Notes: generated by a model from the letters alone, not told the origin. Numbered from the stretch's first letter, positions 1-63,898 are shown. The stretch: DNA of 64,000 nt from Elgaria multicarinata webbii (GCF_023053635.1 NC_086183.1:30547501-30611500); one strand, 5' to 3'. A program made the numbers and translations.

Positions 1-540
1 TAAACAATGTCCCCCCCCCCCCCACCTTCCTTCCGACATACATACACCTGTCCTCCTTTGGTTTCTCTCCACCCCTGGAACCATTTCCTGGAAAATTCCC
101 CCGACAATCCCATTTCTTATACTAGGAGGAGGAGGTAAATAACATTTTGCCTCTCTGCCTTTGAACAAGAACAAATCAACAAGAACCAAAAAAAAAAAAA
201 AAAAAAAAGGACACCAGCGTGCGAAGTTAATTCATTTTGGTTTTCTTTTTCTTGAATTATTCTCATTAAAAAAAAAAAAAACCCAAAACAAAAAAGCACA
301 TAAAAACAAGAACCCAAAAAAGGAAAATAAAATGTACAATTTAATTTACTTCCCCTTTCTGAGTATCAACACCAATAATTAATTAATAATTAAAACATCC
401 AGACGGAAGAAAGAAAGAAAGAAAGAAAGAAAGATGGGAAGGAAGAAAGGGCGGAAGGAAGGAAGAAAAGGAAGGAAGGGGGAGAAATAAACTCAAAACC
501 AAAACCCTGCTTGGAACGTTGTCTTGTTTTAAAAGAAGTC
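1..540. other. Low-complexity 3' flank of MEIS3
   Basis: Holds a C-run near 11-23, A-runs near 190-208 and 270-282, and an AT-rich stretch. An ATTAAA on the minus strand near 341-346 is the nearest plausible poly(A) hexamer downstream of the MEIS3 stop that I could find, but it is non-canonical. No gene seen. Confidence 0.4.
402..481. repeat. Purine-rich (GAAA)n/(GGAA)n microsatellite
   Basis: Seven or so GAAA units grade into GGAA units, about 80 bp of purine on the plus strand. Confidence 0.85.
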
Positions 541-1954
541 CGTGGAGGGACAACCGTGCCCAAAGCTGGCTTTGGCCACCCCAGACGGTGGCAGGGAGCG
601 TACAAACAGTGTGAGGGGTGGAGAAGAGACCGCAGACCCCAACAAATTAAAAGTTAACCCCTGGGCCTCACCCACCCCACATCTCTCTTTCATGATGACG
701 GATGTCGTTCCATCCCCCTCCTTCTCTTTAAACGTGGGTGTCTGGGATCTGTTTCGATCAAAGTCCAGCTTCCTTATTGTGATCCGTTGCTGGGCTCCTG
801 TGACCTCGGGCAGGCGAAACGCCACCGGAGAGTCCTGGACCCTTGGGATTTTTGGCTACGTGTCGTTCAGGTGGCCCTTCTTCCGGCAAAGGAGTCAGGG
901 GGAGAAGGAACCGTGTGCAGGGGACGGGGGACAAGAACGCGGGACGCTCCGTCTGTGCTTGGTCCATCCAGGAGGGGCGGGAGTGGGGCGGGGTCGCTTC
1001 CTCTGGTCAAGTGTAGCAGTGCGGACGGTGGGCGTGCATCGCGGCTGTAGGGGGTGAAGAGGACAGGGGGGGCGGTCCGTGGCACCTTCTTGTCAAGTGC
1101 AGGGGAGGTCGGGTGGAAGGGCACGCCGGGCCCTGATGCATCGGGAGTCTCGGGCTCGTAAACCTGGAAGGGTGTGTCGCCCGCACGTCTAGCCGAGCCT
1201 GGACACCTGCGAGAGCCGAAGAAGAGGCAGGCAATGAACACCGCTCCAGCTTTGCTGCCTCCATGTTCAGTCCAAATCTCAGAATGGCTGCAGCGAAAGC
1301 CCGAAGCGATCCAGCACCTGAGGATACACGTGGAACGAACCCATAAACGGTTCAAGGGGAGCCGCCATTTTATAATTTCCCACAATGCCGCTGACGTGGT
1401 ATCCCGCCAGAGCTTTGTGGGGAATTTTAAAGGGGCGGTGCAAAGAACAGGCACCACGGCAAAAGCGCCTGCACCAGATTTTGGGGGAGCCTTGGGCTGG
1501 ACACCCCCACTGGCTGCCCTCCCTCAGCTCGGCTACCTTCTCATTAACATGGCTGCCAGCTGTTCTCACTCCTCCTCTTTTTTCTCATCATGGCTCCCAC
1601 TTACTTGCTTGGCAGGCAGGCAGACAGCTAGGGAGCAAGGAGGCCGGGGCGTCCCCTGTACCTCCTTCATACCACCACCATTGTCTGGGCCAGACCAAGA
1701 AGCAGGCGAAGCAATGGAGCAGAGGAGCCCAGTTCAGTGGGCTCTTGCGAGAGGGCCCTTAGCTGGGGCCCCACCGTGCCGACTCTTGGTGCCGGTCCTG
1801 CATGGCAGGTGCTGATGCCACGCCCGGCCTCGACCTGCACCTGGCTCTCATTCTACCCCTGTTGCCTCGAGGAAAAGCTCACGTGAACCCACCAGCCACC
1901 TCCAGCTCCCGCCATACTCACTTCCCGCCTGGCGTTGTCAACGCGTTCAGGGCT
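541..1954 (-). other. GC-rich region after the MEIS3 stop; probable 3' UTR or flank
   Basis: About 1.4 kb with no recognisable interspersed repeat, unlike the rest of the window. It may be transcribed as the MEIS3 3' UTR, but there is no AATAAA on the minus strand here. It has several CpGs and frames of 60-200 codons on both strands, none recognised. Confidence 0.35.
867..1206 (-). other. Candidate open exon on the minus strand, unrecognised
   Basis: A textbook acceptor (TTCTTCGGCTCTCGCAG) precedes about 112 open codons, proline-rich (for example FQVYEPETPDASGPG), ending in TGA. Third positions look GC-rich. It could be an alternative MEIS3 3' exon, an exon of a neighbouring gene, or chance in GC-rich UTR. 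No family recognised. Confidence 0.15.
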
Positions 1955-54194
<52,240 letters not shown>

Positions 54195-54846
54195 CGGACG
54201 CTCGGAAGTTTTTCCTCCGGGTTTCCTTTTCCTTGTTGCTTCTCCCCCCTGGGGGAGTGGGCTGTTGGGGAGGCCAGGGAGGCTTCAGTTCCGTCCAAAA
54301 CAGAGATCTTTCATTTTGGACCCCTCCTGGTGCCCATCACTCCAACAGTACCAACGAAGGGGGGGGGGCAAAAAAGAGAAACTGTTGCAAATGGAGTTTT
54401 GTTTTTATTTTCTAACTCTATTTTTCCCCTCCCAGAAAGGGGCGATTTATCTGTGGCTTTGCTCAGGAGTAGGAGCAGGAGTAATAATAATGCTGATGAT
54501 TATTTTTTTTTAAAAAAAAGAAATTACAAAAATCAAACCTTCCAAAGGTCTTTCCAAATATAGATAGAGAGATATAAAACAAACCTAAGTAAATTTAGCT
54601 AGCTGGAAGCCGGCATGACAGTTTGGCAGGGATGTAAATTTGTTTGCTTGTGTATAGAGGCGGCGGGGAATAGTTGCTTATTTTCTTGCTTGTAGGTTTC
54701 TCCTTTCTCCCAAGTAGACCTTTTCTTCTGCCTTTTGGCTGTCGTAGCTGTCCATCAAGTGCTGAGAGATGTCAGACCTCAAGTGACTTATGGTCCGTGT
54801 AGGAAAAAAATATATAAACAACCCCGTGGTAGTTTGAAAAGGGGGG

Positions 54847-54877
<31 letters not shown>

Positions 54878-55850
54878 GGTGTGTGATGATCAAACAGCAG
54901 CAACACCCCTTCTCCAAAACACATTCACTGGTCTCACACTCCTTTCTCTCTCCCTTTCTTTCCTGATTCTTTTCTTATTTCCCCCCCCTCTCTCTTTCTT
55001 TTCTTCTTCTCCCCTTTAAATCATGGACATGAACTCTCCCGCCTTCCCTCTCTCTTCCCTGTTAAATGGTTGTGGTTTCAATCCTATCAAAGCAAGAAGC
55101 AAGGCATGAAACCGGGGGGGGGGGGAGAAAGAGAGAGGGAGAAGGTGCAAGAGAGAGGTGTGGGGGGGCTCAGAGGTTCCAAAAAGCCCCCCCACCCAGC
55201 ATCTCCACCAAGGAGGATTCAGCTCCCACCCGGCCCCCTCTCGACTCAGCAAGCAGGGAGGTGGTGATGTGAGGGGGGGAAGAGAGAGAGACACACACAC
55301 ACACAAGATGGGTTTGGCAGTTTCTCCTGTTCTCCTCCTCTTAAAGCAGCAGCAGATCTGTCTGGGGGGGGGCAGCACGGGAGGGGGGAGAAGAGAGGAT
55401 GAAATTGACGAGGCGCCCTCTCTCTCTCCTGCTTGGGAGTTTAGATTTTTCAAAACAAAAAAAATCGGTGATGGTAATTCTATATATCTTTTATATTAAA
55501 AATAATAATAATAATAATCAAAAGCGGTTGCCTGCGTTTTCCCCTCGTTGCACGCGCTTGCTTCTTAGGTGCTTGCTTGCTTCCCCCTCTGTATATGTGG
55601 AAAGAGGAGGAGGAGGAGGAGGAGGAGGAGGGGAGAGGCAGAGAAAGAAAGATGCGCTCTCTCGCTCTCTCTCAGCTTCACAGCCCTGAGCTATGAACAC
55701 ATCCGGAAGTAGAAGGGTTTTTTCTTTAACTCATTCTCTGCCTGTTTCTTGTCTCTGATGGGAAGGAGACCAGAGCGGAGGTTATCAACTGAGCAACGGT
55801 CCTTCTTTCAGAGGCGAGAGGCAGTCTGTCCACCACCCTCTGCCTGGAGC
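54195..55850 (-). promoter_or_regulatory. MEIS3: Probable MEIS3 promoter and 5' UTR region
   Basis: Directly upstream of the start codon. It has CpG-bearing segments, G-runs, purine/pyrimidine tracts ((GA)n 54847-54874, (GGA)n 55602-55631) and no interspersed repeats. No TATA box was assigned. The 5' UTR extent and cap site cannot be fixed from sequence. Confidence 0.4.
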
Positions 55851-55873
55851 CTTTTTTCCCTTGGCCCTTCTGT

Positions 55874-55876
<3 letters not shown>

Positions 55877-55920
<44 letters not shown>

Positions 55921-55922
55921 AC
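55877..55922. repeat. (CT)n then (CA)n compound microsatellite
   Basis: About ten CT and twelve CA units upstream of the probable promoter. Confidence 0.93.
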
Positions 55923-56204
55923 ATCCTTTCCTCCGATCTTCTTCCTCCTCTTCAGGACTTCAGAGGCGCCGTTCCCCAGAGTTCAGGCTTCGCACCTGTT
56001 TTTGATGTGGGTTCATTTCTGTATTTTTTATTTTAGTTTTTCACCAGCAGCTCTGGGTGGATTCAGATTGTCGCCTTATTTTTGCCATCGTCCTTTTCTG
56101 GCTCTCTCCCCTGTGCTTCCTCTGAGATTCGACAACGTAGCAGTGGCAGGGAGAGCGAAGGGATGTGGAAAAGCTTTATAGAGGCAGAACAGGGTCTGCC
56201 TAGG

Positions 56205-56292
56205 CCAGATGGGACTGCAGCCCCCAGAATTCCCAGAATTCTGGGAGCTGGGAATTCTGGGAGCTTCAGTCCCAACACATCTGGGCAGCACC
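56205..56292. mobile_element. Hairpin MITE remnant
   Basis: AGAATTCCCAGAATTCTGGG is followed by its repeat within a short hairpin; CAGATGGGACTGCAGCCC and GGAGCTTCAGTCCCAACACA are the arms, CAGCCTT-family-like. Confidence 0.55.
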
Positions 56293-56502
56293 AGCTTCAC
56301 GATGGTTAGAAGGAAACTCTCGTGTTCAGAGGCCGTGTGAATGACTAACAATTCCCTGCTCTGTGTGGGGGTTTCCTAGGGGCAGCTGCTCTGCCCCTGT
56401 GGGGAGGCGGAGGCGAGTCCAGAATGGATGCTTGGTCCATTCCAGCAGGGTTTTCATTATATTCTTCCATCCACTTTCTCGATTTCTGCTGATCAAGATG
56501 CT

Positions 56503-56695
56503 TCGGAACATCAGAAGCTGCTTTATAGAGAGTCAGACCCCCTGGTCCATATAGCCCAATATGGCCAACACTGACCAGCACCAATGGATCTCCAAGGAGG
56601 AAGCTTTCCAGCCCTACCTGGAGATGCTGTCAAGGATCGAACCTGAGGCCTTCTCAGTGCAAAGCAGGGACTCTGAGCCACAGCCCCTCCCAATG
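56503..56695 (-). mobile_element. tRNA-derived SINE with CR1-like tail
   Basis: Minus strand: GGGGCTGTGGCTCAGAGTCC head, GGTTCGATCCTTGACAG box B, CAGTGTTGGCCATATTGGGC and CTCTATAAAGCAGCTTCTG tail. Confidence 0.85.
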
Positions 56696-56902
56696 GAAAC
56701 TATACCAGAGCAGTGGAGATTCAATTACAAGGAGCCATCAAGTCCAGGAAAGGGACCAAGGACAAAAACCCTCTGCATGTTAGGGCAACTTCGATTTCAT
56801 GTTGCCCTAAGATGCTAGACTCTGTCTTGGATTTCAGCCTTTACATTTGTTGGTCTGCCCGGAAGAGAGTGAGATCACATGCGTAATATGCATATAGTGC
56901 CA

Positions 56903-57036
56903 AATTGCCCAACCTGGCACCCTCCAGATGGGCTGGACTACAACCCCCATCATTCCCACCCAGCATACTCAATGGCTATGCTATCCCAGGATGAAGGGAG
57001 TTGTAGTCCAACACATCTCGAGGGTGTCAAGTTGGC
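56903..57036. mobile_element. hAT MITE, CAGCCTT family (diverged)
   Basis: CCAACCTGGCACCCTCCAGA, GACTACAACCCCCATCATTC and the complement GGGAGTTGTAGTCCAACACA. Confidence 0.7.
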
Positions 57037-57048
57037 AGAGTGCTTTAC

Positions 57049-57232
57049 CCAGGAACCTAGGAAGCTGCTTTTGAATAAGCCAGACTCTTGGTCCACCTAG
57101 CCCAGTATTGTCAACACTGACTGGCAGCAACAGCTGTCTTGGGTTTCAGGCAGATGTTTTTCCCAGCCAGGATTGAACCTGGGAACTTCTGCATGCAAAG
57201 TAGGGGTTGCTATCATTGACCCACAGCCCTTT
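57049..57232 (-). mobile_element. tRNA-derived SINE with CR1-like tail
   Basis: Minus strand: GGGCTGTGGGTCAATGATAG head, AGGTTCAATCCTGGCTGGG box B, GTGTTGACAATACTGGGC and AAAGCAGCTTCCTAGGTTC tail. The CTAGGTTC end makes it a clear match to the widespread squamate SINE. Confidence 0.85.
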
Positions 57233-58379
57233 CACCTTCACAAAGTATTACAGGACAGATCCCCTTCCCAAATGTGCTCACAGTCTAAAATTTGACAGAG
57301 AGACCACTGAAAAATAGCTAGAAATGGGGAGAGGAGTGTGTGAAATTTGTTTGTTTGCATTTTATGTGAAACTACCTAAATTCGCACTTCCAAACCGAAA
57401 CTCTGTGAAACAGAACTTGGATATCTTTTGAAATTAGCACTTCTACAATTAAAAAAAAAAGCATTGGAAATACATATATTATGGAAAACGACAATCAAAC
57501 ATGCATTACATATGGGAAATGGCTTGCAAAAATGTGTGCATGCATTTCTTAGAGAAATATGCTCAAAATTGCTTGTGAATGGTCATACAAACTTTTCTTT
57601 AAATGTTATCCAAGTTCAGGATGGATGGAATTAATGACTGCAGAAGTTCTAAAAGTCTGAGACAAACCAAATTTAAGACTGGAAAATGAGAAATTACAAG
57701 AAATTGAAATTCACAGGTTTATCAAAAGAAATCGGTGGAAACAGGAGCAGGAAAAAGAAGACAAGAATATTCATTTATTTTCGTTACATGTAGCTAAAGC
57801 AGGGAATGGTGTTGAATATTTATGAACGTGTACATCCTATCAAGTATTTTATTGACTAAATATTTACTAAATAAGGAAATAAAAACAGAAAAACATAGAG
57901 GCCCAGCTTTAAGGATCCTCCAGTCTCCTCCTTCTTTTACACTTTTAAAGTTCTCTTAGAATAACGATCAAGTCTATGAGTTTGGGGGAGGAGGTGAAGG
58001 GAATTACCTCGTTTTCTGTGCAAAAGCAGTTTCCAAGAAAGGTCCACCACCAACCCTCTCTCAGAAAATCACCCCCAATGTTTGCCTTCCTTCCTATTTG
58101 AATGAAAACAGATTTTGCATTCCACACACACACACACACACATACCCATTCTGTTTTGCCTTTCTCTTCTGCCCAGGGAGCGAGAGAAGTGTTTGTCAAG
58201 TCAAAATTGGCCTTGCCTTGACATGCTGATTATCCAAGATTGTTACTTTCAGATTTGAAGGATCTGTGATGGATAACAGTAATCACACTTGGGCCTTCCA
58301 TCCAACTCTCTTAGAAAAGACTCGTTGGACACCTGCTTTGGGCCTGGGAGTTCACTTACCCAAGGGCTGCTTCACTTAC
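57233..58379. other. AT-rich upstream sequence, no gene
   Basis: Only a (CA)n at 58121-58142 is recognisable. Short frames look like chance. Confidence 0.4.
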
Positions 58380-58720
58380 GCACGGACTTCGTAATGTCCA
58401 CTCCATCTATGTTTCACAAATTGCCAGGTGGCTTTTGTTCCATCACCCACTCATTGACAGAACTGATTTTTTTTTTCCAATTTCTCAAATTTGTGCAAAT
58501 TCTCATTCTCCAAATTTGTGCAAATCCTCCCAAAATGTGCAAATCAACCCACCCACCCCTCCGTGCATTTTTATGTTTTAGCTTATGGGGGGAAATTCAC
58601 ATTTTCTGCCAAAGTTTTTTTATTATTATTATTTTACATATTTTTCTACAACTACATTTATGTAAAACTCTGGAAAATAAAAACCAGAACCAAAATGGTC
58701 TGCAAGTCTGCAGATTCCTT
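58380..58720. repeat. Unclassified repeat with CAAATTTGTGCAAAT motifs
   Basis: CCAGGTGGCTTTTGTTCC, CAAATTTGTGCAAATTCTC (twice) and ATGTGCAAATCAACCC parallel the copy at 11.16-11.40 kb. TTTATTATTATTATTTTAC follows. Confidence 0.45.
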
Positions 58721-59354
58721 GTGATTCAGGAAAAACCACAGAATCCATAAGTAGGATTCATAAAAATCCAAACTCCCTGGATTCCATTGCAAGTGATTCA
58801 AATGAGTTCAGAATTCTATGAATCTGACCTGGAAATCACGCAGCAGACGGGCTTTTCCGGAATTGTCAGATTCCAATTTGTAGACCTTTTATTTCATTTC
58901 TTTTTCTTTTTTTAAAAAAAATGTTGGATATTTGTTCAATTTTGTACACTAGCAAATGCAAAAAAATGAAATTCTTATACAAAAAATCTGATGCCGTCAA
59001 TGAACCCACGATGGTAGAAAAGATGCTTGACAGTCCACAAAATTGACAGAATGGCTTTAACAAAATCCCTACATATGTGTTTATATCTTTTGATCACTCC
59101 ACACTCAATGGTGTGTGCAAGCAAATGTGCGGACACCCTGCATTGAAAAGAGGTCAGTTTGAACTGAACTTGGGTGATAAAAGGGAAAAACCACAGCATT
59201 TTTTGTGGATATGTTCCTGTTCATGTGTGTGACACTTTACTCATATTCATTCTCCTTCATTTCTCTTTCACACCTACACCTACACACCCTTCACACTGTC
59301 CACACACAATACATCTGGCCACAACAGCCTTCTCGGATCTGATGTCCTCCAGAT

Positions 59355-59432
59355 GTGTACAACTTGTGAACCACCCAGAGAGAGTCAGCTATTGGGCAGT
59401 ATAGAAATGCAATAAATAAATAAATAAATACA
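59355..59432 (+). mobile_element. L2-like LINE tail
   Basis: TGTGAACCACCCAGAGAGAG, GGGCAGTATAGAAATGCAAT and (AAAT)n. Confidence 0.85.
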
Positions 59433-59439
59433 TATCCAT

Positions 59440-59715
59440 CATCAGAGGGATACAATGATTCAGGCCTTAATTACCTTTCCTTTAGATTAGTGTATTGGAC
59501 TCTATGTGGGGGCGCTCTTGAACAGTGTTTGGAAATTGCAGCTAGAACAAAACGTGGCAGCCGGACTGTTATCTGGAGCACGCTACATAGACCGCATAAC
59601 ACCTGTCTTGGAACAGCTGCACCTGTTGTTTCGGATCCCCCATTTAAAGTGCAGGTTCTTACTTATAAAGCCGTAACTGCTTGGGGGGGGCAGGCTACCT
59701 GAGAGACCCAATGGT
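59440..59715 (+). mobile_element. Degenerate L2-like LINE RT fragment
   Basis: Frames recall WKLQLEQNVAAGLLSGARYI and DRITPVLEQLHLLF, with frame breaks between them. Confidence 0.75.
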
Positions 59716-59999
59716 GTAATGGTATATTTGAAATTCAGGTGTTCAGTGTGACAGTCCACCCCTTCCCCTGGAGTGTCCATAAATACACTCCACTGCGTTG
59801 ATCCATGTCAACAAACAAGGTCTAGTAGGTTTCATCTCCCCCAGGCACATTTTAGGAATATACTTCACTTGGAAATCCATCCCTTTTTGAGCTTGATGGA
59901 CTTCTGCCATTGGCCTGGCATGTCTTACATTTGCCAGCCAAGCTGCAGGTTCCCCCCAAACTCTGGGGACTTTCCCCATATTACTTTTTTGTTGTTGGG

Positions 60000-60120
60000 T
60001 TGCAATTTACACAAATAGAAATTTGCTCAAATTGCAGCTTAACGTGCACACATTGGCGTAATGTGCGCAAATTGTGCGCACGAATTGCATCTCTAATTTG
60101 CATGAATTAAAAAACACACA
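60000..60120. repeat. Unclassified GTGCGCAAATT repeat copy
   Basis: AATGTGCGCAAATTGTGCGC and AATTTGCATGAATT resemble the two larger copies in this window. Confidence 0.35.
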
Positions 60121-60164
60121 CAAGGAAAATCCACTCCGACTCACTCCAGACTGAGTCAGGCCAG

Positions 60165-60535
60165 TTGTCATCTGAGGCCCTACTGGATGTTTAGCAATGA
60201 AGTGAGGTTGGTGGGTACTTGAAACGGGGCCTTTTCTGTAGCAGCCCCCTACCCTATGGAGCCTCAGGTAGCTCCTTCGCTCTTGCCCTTTAGCTGGTTA
60301 GTGAAGACTGCACTGCTCCATTGGGCTTTTAGTGGTTAATGTTGCTCTCTGCTTTTATTGCTACTCTCTGGTTTTATTGTAATGAGGGCCTATTTTCTTT
60401 TGCTTCGGTGTTTAGGTGATTGTTTGATGTATTAATTTTTATCTTGTTAACGTTCCTTTTAACTGCACATCGCCTTGAGTGCTGACTTAGTAGAGGGGTA
60501 ATCATACACATTTCAAAATAAAAGAAGTAAAACCT
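60165..60535 (+). mobile_element. Old L2-like LINE 3' end, different subfamily
   Basis: Contains GGGGCCTTTTCTGTAGCAGC (FSVAAP-like) and a tail CACATCGCCTTGAGTGCTGA ending CAAAATAAAAGAAG. Confidence 0.6.
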
Positions 60536-60599
60536 ACCTACGTTTGTTATTATTTGATTCTTCTATAGCACTTTCCATTTAAAACAAGCATAAGTACAA

Positions 60600-60750
60600 A
60601 TAAAGCAGTTTATAATAGATTATAAAACAATCTACACCAAGCAGGATATGACACTGTGAAAGCAGTTTGAAAACTGTCTACGGAGTGTGTGCTGGGCCCC
60701 AACAGTTGTCACTACTGTTATAAACCATTTTTAAGCAGTAGTGTAGATCC
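60600..60750. mobile_element. MITE, GGATCTACACTACTGC family (diverged)
   Basis: The right end AAGCAGTAGTGTAGATCC is intact and GCTGGGCCCCAACAGTTG marks the centre; the left arm is eroded. Confidence 0.7.
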
Positions 60751-60825
60751 TGCCTAAGACACTATAAAACACAACAATATTACACATTAAAAGCCCCTAC
60801 AAGACATGACTTAAAACAGCTAAGC

Positions 60826-60955
60826 ATGAAATCCTATGCATGTTTAGACAGAGAAAAAGTCCTGCAACTCCCAGTATGCCTGAGCCAACATGGCTGCCTG
60901 GGGCATACTTTGAGTTGTGGCAATGTCTGAAACATACATAGGATTGCACCCTTAA
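60826..60955. mobile_element. MITE with AATCCTATGCATGTTTA ends
   Basis: AAATCCTATGCATGTTTAGA and the right end AACATACATAGGATTGC are inverted; TGCAACTCCCAGTATGCC pairs with GGGGCATACTTTGAGTTG. A half copy lies near 38340-38400. Confidence 0.75.
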
Positions 60956-61214
60956 TTAATAGTTGGGGGAAACCAAGGTAAATAAATAAAACCAAGGTTT
61001 TTGATCAAAACTGAAATCACGTGATCACCCGTGCTAGATGCATCACAGAGCTGAGGTTATAGCAGAAGGTTGGAGCCCACACAGAGAAGGCCTGTAGATG
61101 TGTTGCTGTCAGATGGGACTTTGCTTGTCATTATGAAGCAAGCGGAAGAAAGATATGTGAAAGGAGATGAAGAATGACGCAACGCAGTTTGCAGTCATCA
61201 AAGCAAGAACCAGC

Positions 61215-61610
61215 AGCCTGTTTCACACATAATGCTGACCTATAGTACGCCTTGCTGAATTCGTGACGTGCAAATGCAGCTGCACTAACAAACCATGCTT
61301 TTTTTTTAACCGCAAACAACCCAGAAGGAGAACCCATGGTTTGTTGTTGGGTTATGAACTCTGGGTTGTTTAAACCATGGGCTGTCATTGCAAGCGATGT
61401 ACAGAGGCAAAAGACAAGAGGAGTGGTGGAGAAACAGCTGCTTTAAATGACAGCACTACAGTGCCACATTTGGGATACAAGGAGGAGGGAAACAACCCAG
61501 GGATGGAGTAAACAAACTACAGTTTGTTCAATTGTCTGCCAGACAAACCCTGGGTAGGATAACAAACCATGGGTTGAACATTGGGGTTAGCATTACGTGT
61601 GGACCAAGCC
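61215..61610. mobile_element. Foldback MITE rich in AACCC/CCATGG motifs
   Basis: The left end CTGTTTCACACATAATGCTG pairs with the right end GGTTAGCATTACGTGTGGAC. Inside, ACCATGGTTTG and GGGTTGTT recur in both senses. Related to 6.09-6.40 kb. Confidence 0.65.
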
Positions 61611-61996
61611 AACGAGGCTGCATGAGCTTCAGTTGCACCAAAAAGGAAAAAAGGGTAGATTTTCTAGACATTACACTGAAAAGTTTCAACCTTGAATGCC
61701 AGCAGCAAGCGTCGGTGTTTGAGGGAGCTAAAACTTTGGGCAAACTTGTATCAGCTGTCTACCAGTTTACCTATCGTGACTGCCAGATTTTCATCCTCTC
61801 ACCCACCACCACCACGAAGAAGAAGAACAAAGAATTCCCTAGGAATGATGGTTAAACTGGTTTAAGGGCTGTTGTGTATATATGCCCTCTGGAGAGAATG
61901 CATTGAAGCTTATACCCAAAGAAACCACTGTCTGAGATCAAGGAAAGCCAGCATGGAAACAGCTCTGAAACAGGAAAGAAGGGAGGGGACCCTTAA

Positions 61997-62001
<5 letters not shown>

Positions 62002-62054
<53 letters not shown>
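62002..62054. repeat. (CT)n microsatellite
   Basis: About 26 CT units. Confidence 0.95.
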
Positions 62055-62057
<3 letters not shown>

Positions 62058-62069
62058 AGGAGTGGCTTT

Positions 62070-62170
62070 TAATTGGCACTTTGTTGCATAAGCCTTCATT
62101 AGGGGGGGAAAGCCACCGAAGGTAATTCGTCACTAATTGCTCAATTATCTTCCCTGAGAGGAGACTTAAG
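62070..62170. promoter_or_regulatory. Candidate upstream enhancer with ATTA cluster
   Basis: TTTTAATTGGCACTTTGTTG, GCCTTCATTAGG, AGGTAATTCGTCACTAATTG and CTCAATTATCTTCC within 100 bp, outside repeats, about 8 kb upstream of the MEIS3 start codon. Motif-based inference. Confidence 0.3.
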
Positions 62171-62338
62171 AAGAACACACTTGAAGTACTTTTTGGAAAC
62201 TTTAAGGTGAAAATACGATTAATGAACCGGAGAAAAGACGAGCCAAGTTCAACGTCAATTTTTCCTCGGTTCAGGACAAGAAGGCGCACATTCTCTCAAC
62301 ACGAACGCAGCAGATCTTTGCTGGGGTGGCACCAGGGA

Positions 62339-62482
62339 GGGATCTACACTACTGCTTTAAAGCGCTTTAAAGTGCTTTATAACAGTTTTGACAACTTTTG
62401 GGGCCCAGGACACACTGCGTATACAGGTTTCAAAACGTTTTCAAAGTGCTTTAAAGCGCTTTAAAAGCAGTAGTGTAGATCC
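62339..62482. mobile_element. MITE, GGATCTACACTACTGC family
   Basis: GGGATCTACACTACTGCTTT and the complement AAAAGCAGTAGTGTAGATCC flank GGGGCCCAGGACACACTGCG. A C-run follows. Confidence 0.88.
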
Positions 62483-62857
62483 CCCCCCCCCAGGAGGAAC
62501 TGAGAAACAGGACTCCTGGGTTCTGCTTTTTGCAGTTTGCGGGTGGGTGGGTGTTTGCCAATGACAATCGTTTTGCTGGCCTCGCTCCTGTGCTTGACTC
62601 TGCAACCTGACAAACAGACAGGGAGCCGGCGAATGTCCCACCATCTCTTTATCGGCGTCGGAAACTTCGACCTGTTTAATGCCCAGGTGTGTCAGGCTGT
62701 GAGTTTAAATATGGTTGTTTCTGTCCTGCCTTTCTGCCATGATGGAACTCAAGGCCACGTTCCGTCCAAGCACTGACCACTGACCCAAACTTGCTTTGGT
62801 TCAGCAGGCTCTTTGGACCAGGCTGTGGGGCCAGGAACATGGCAGATCAAGTCCACA

Positions 62858-62985
62858 GCTAGACCTAAGGTTTATCCTGGGATCATCCAGGGTTCGCCCC
62901 TGCCTGAGCACTGGATCCCCTGTGTGTCACCTAGATGAACAGATTTGACCCTTGGATGATCCAGGGATAAACCTTAGGTCTAGCT
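62858..62985. mobile_element. MITE with AGCTAGACCTAAGGTTTATC ends
   Basis: The ends are perfect inverted repeats of about 20 bp; the interior GGATCCCCTGTGTGTCACCT matches the family at 34.6 and 39.3 kb. Confidence 0.85.
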
Positions 62986-63189
62986 ATGGCCCAAGAAACA
63001 AAAATCCCATGTAAAACAGGGTGCGGATAGTTAAAATCCAGGCGAGGTAAGGAGGCTGGAAGTCAGGCACTCCCTGCGTTAACACCTTGCAATCGATCCA
63101 GTGTTTCAGACCTAAAGAGAGGTGAATTGGAATGCTGGCGTTGAACAGGCAGGAGTGTTACCTGGCTTCCTTTCAGTGCCAGGCACAGA

Positions 63190-63425
63190 CAAGCCTCTAT
63201 TCCCAGGAATTTAATGGTACATGATGGAATATCTCTGTCTGCTTCTTTTTGAATAGGTCAATTAGGAAATATATTGTTTACTTAAATTGCTTTTAGCTGT
63301 TTACATTGTTGTTGTTGTTTTGTTTCTGTGTTTATTTGTTGTATTTTGTAATATTTTTATGAATGGTTGTAACGGCCAAGAGAGCTTTGGCTATGGAGCA
63401 GGATAGAAATGAAATTAATAATACT
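63190..63425 (+). mobile_element. Diverged L2-like LINE tail
   Basis: TTCCCAGGAATTTAATGG, TTTGTTGTATTTTGTAAT and AACGGCCAAGAGAGCTTTGG, GCAGGATAGAAATGAAATT. Confidence 0.7.
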
Positions 63426-63898
63426 AATACTCATCAATCATCCTCATCCTCATACTCATCATCTCAGTTTCAGTTATAGGTCAGAACAGGAGGGGGGGGT
63501 TCTTTCGCCCCCTTTGTAACCCAAAGATTCCATCCCCCTGCCCTGACAAGTAGAGAAAAACAAGGCCATAATCCTGCCCCATACTGCCCTTGATGTATCT
63601 GACATCCTATTCATATGCAGGAAACGGAATTTAGAAAACCATTTCCCCAAATGTTGATAGGAGGCCAACGGTAAGGCCTGAACATCTCGGGTTCTGGCGC
63701 TCCAAACTTGGGCTCTGGATTCAGGCCCAGTCTTTGCCACGTCACCAAAATGAGCTTTGCCGTCCTCCTCCCCTCACTACAACACCCCCTGCCCCGTGCC
63801 AGGCCGCGAGCGGACGGCTCTTAGGCTTTCCCTACAGAAATGATTAATGACCATTCCTTGCACCCCTCACCCCTGTTGCTATGTAAGAGCATTTGAAT

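Noticed and set aside
542-1057. Plus-strand frame of 171 codons downstream of MEIS3
   Set aside because: No recognised domain; it starts in low-complexity flank and overlaps several equally long frames in GC-rich DNA.
1360-1400. TATAAAATGGCGGC on the minus strand as a promoter or poly(A) signal
   Set aside because: Isolated match with no supporting start codon, exon or downstream element; it lies in likely 3' UTR or flank of the same strand.
57049-57232. tRNA gene on the minus strand (A and B box-like words)
   Set aside because: The sequence continues into a SINE body with a CR1-like tail and cannot form a full cloverleaf; same for 56.5, 38.5, 28.3 and 2.1 kb copies.
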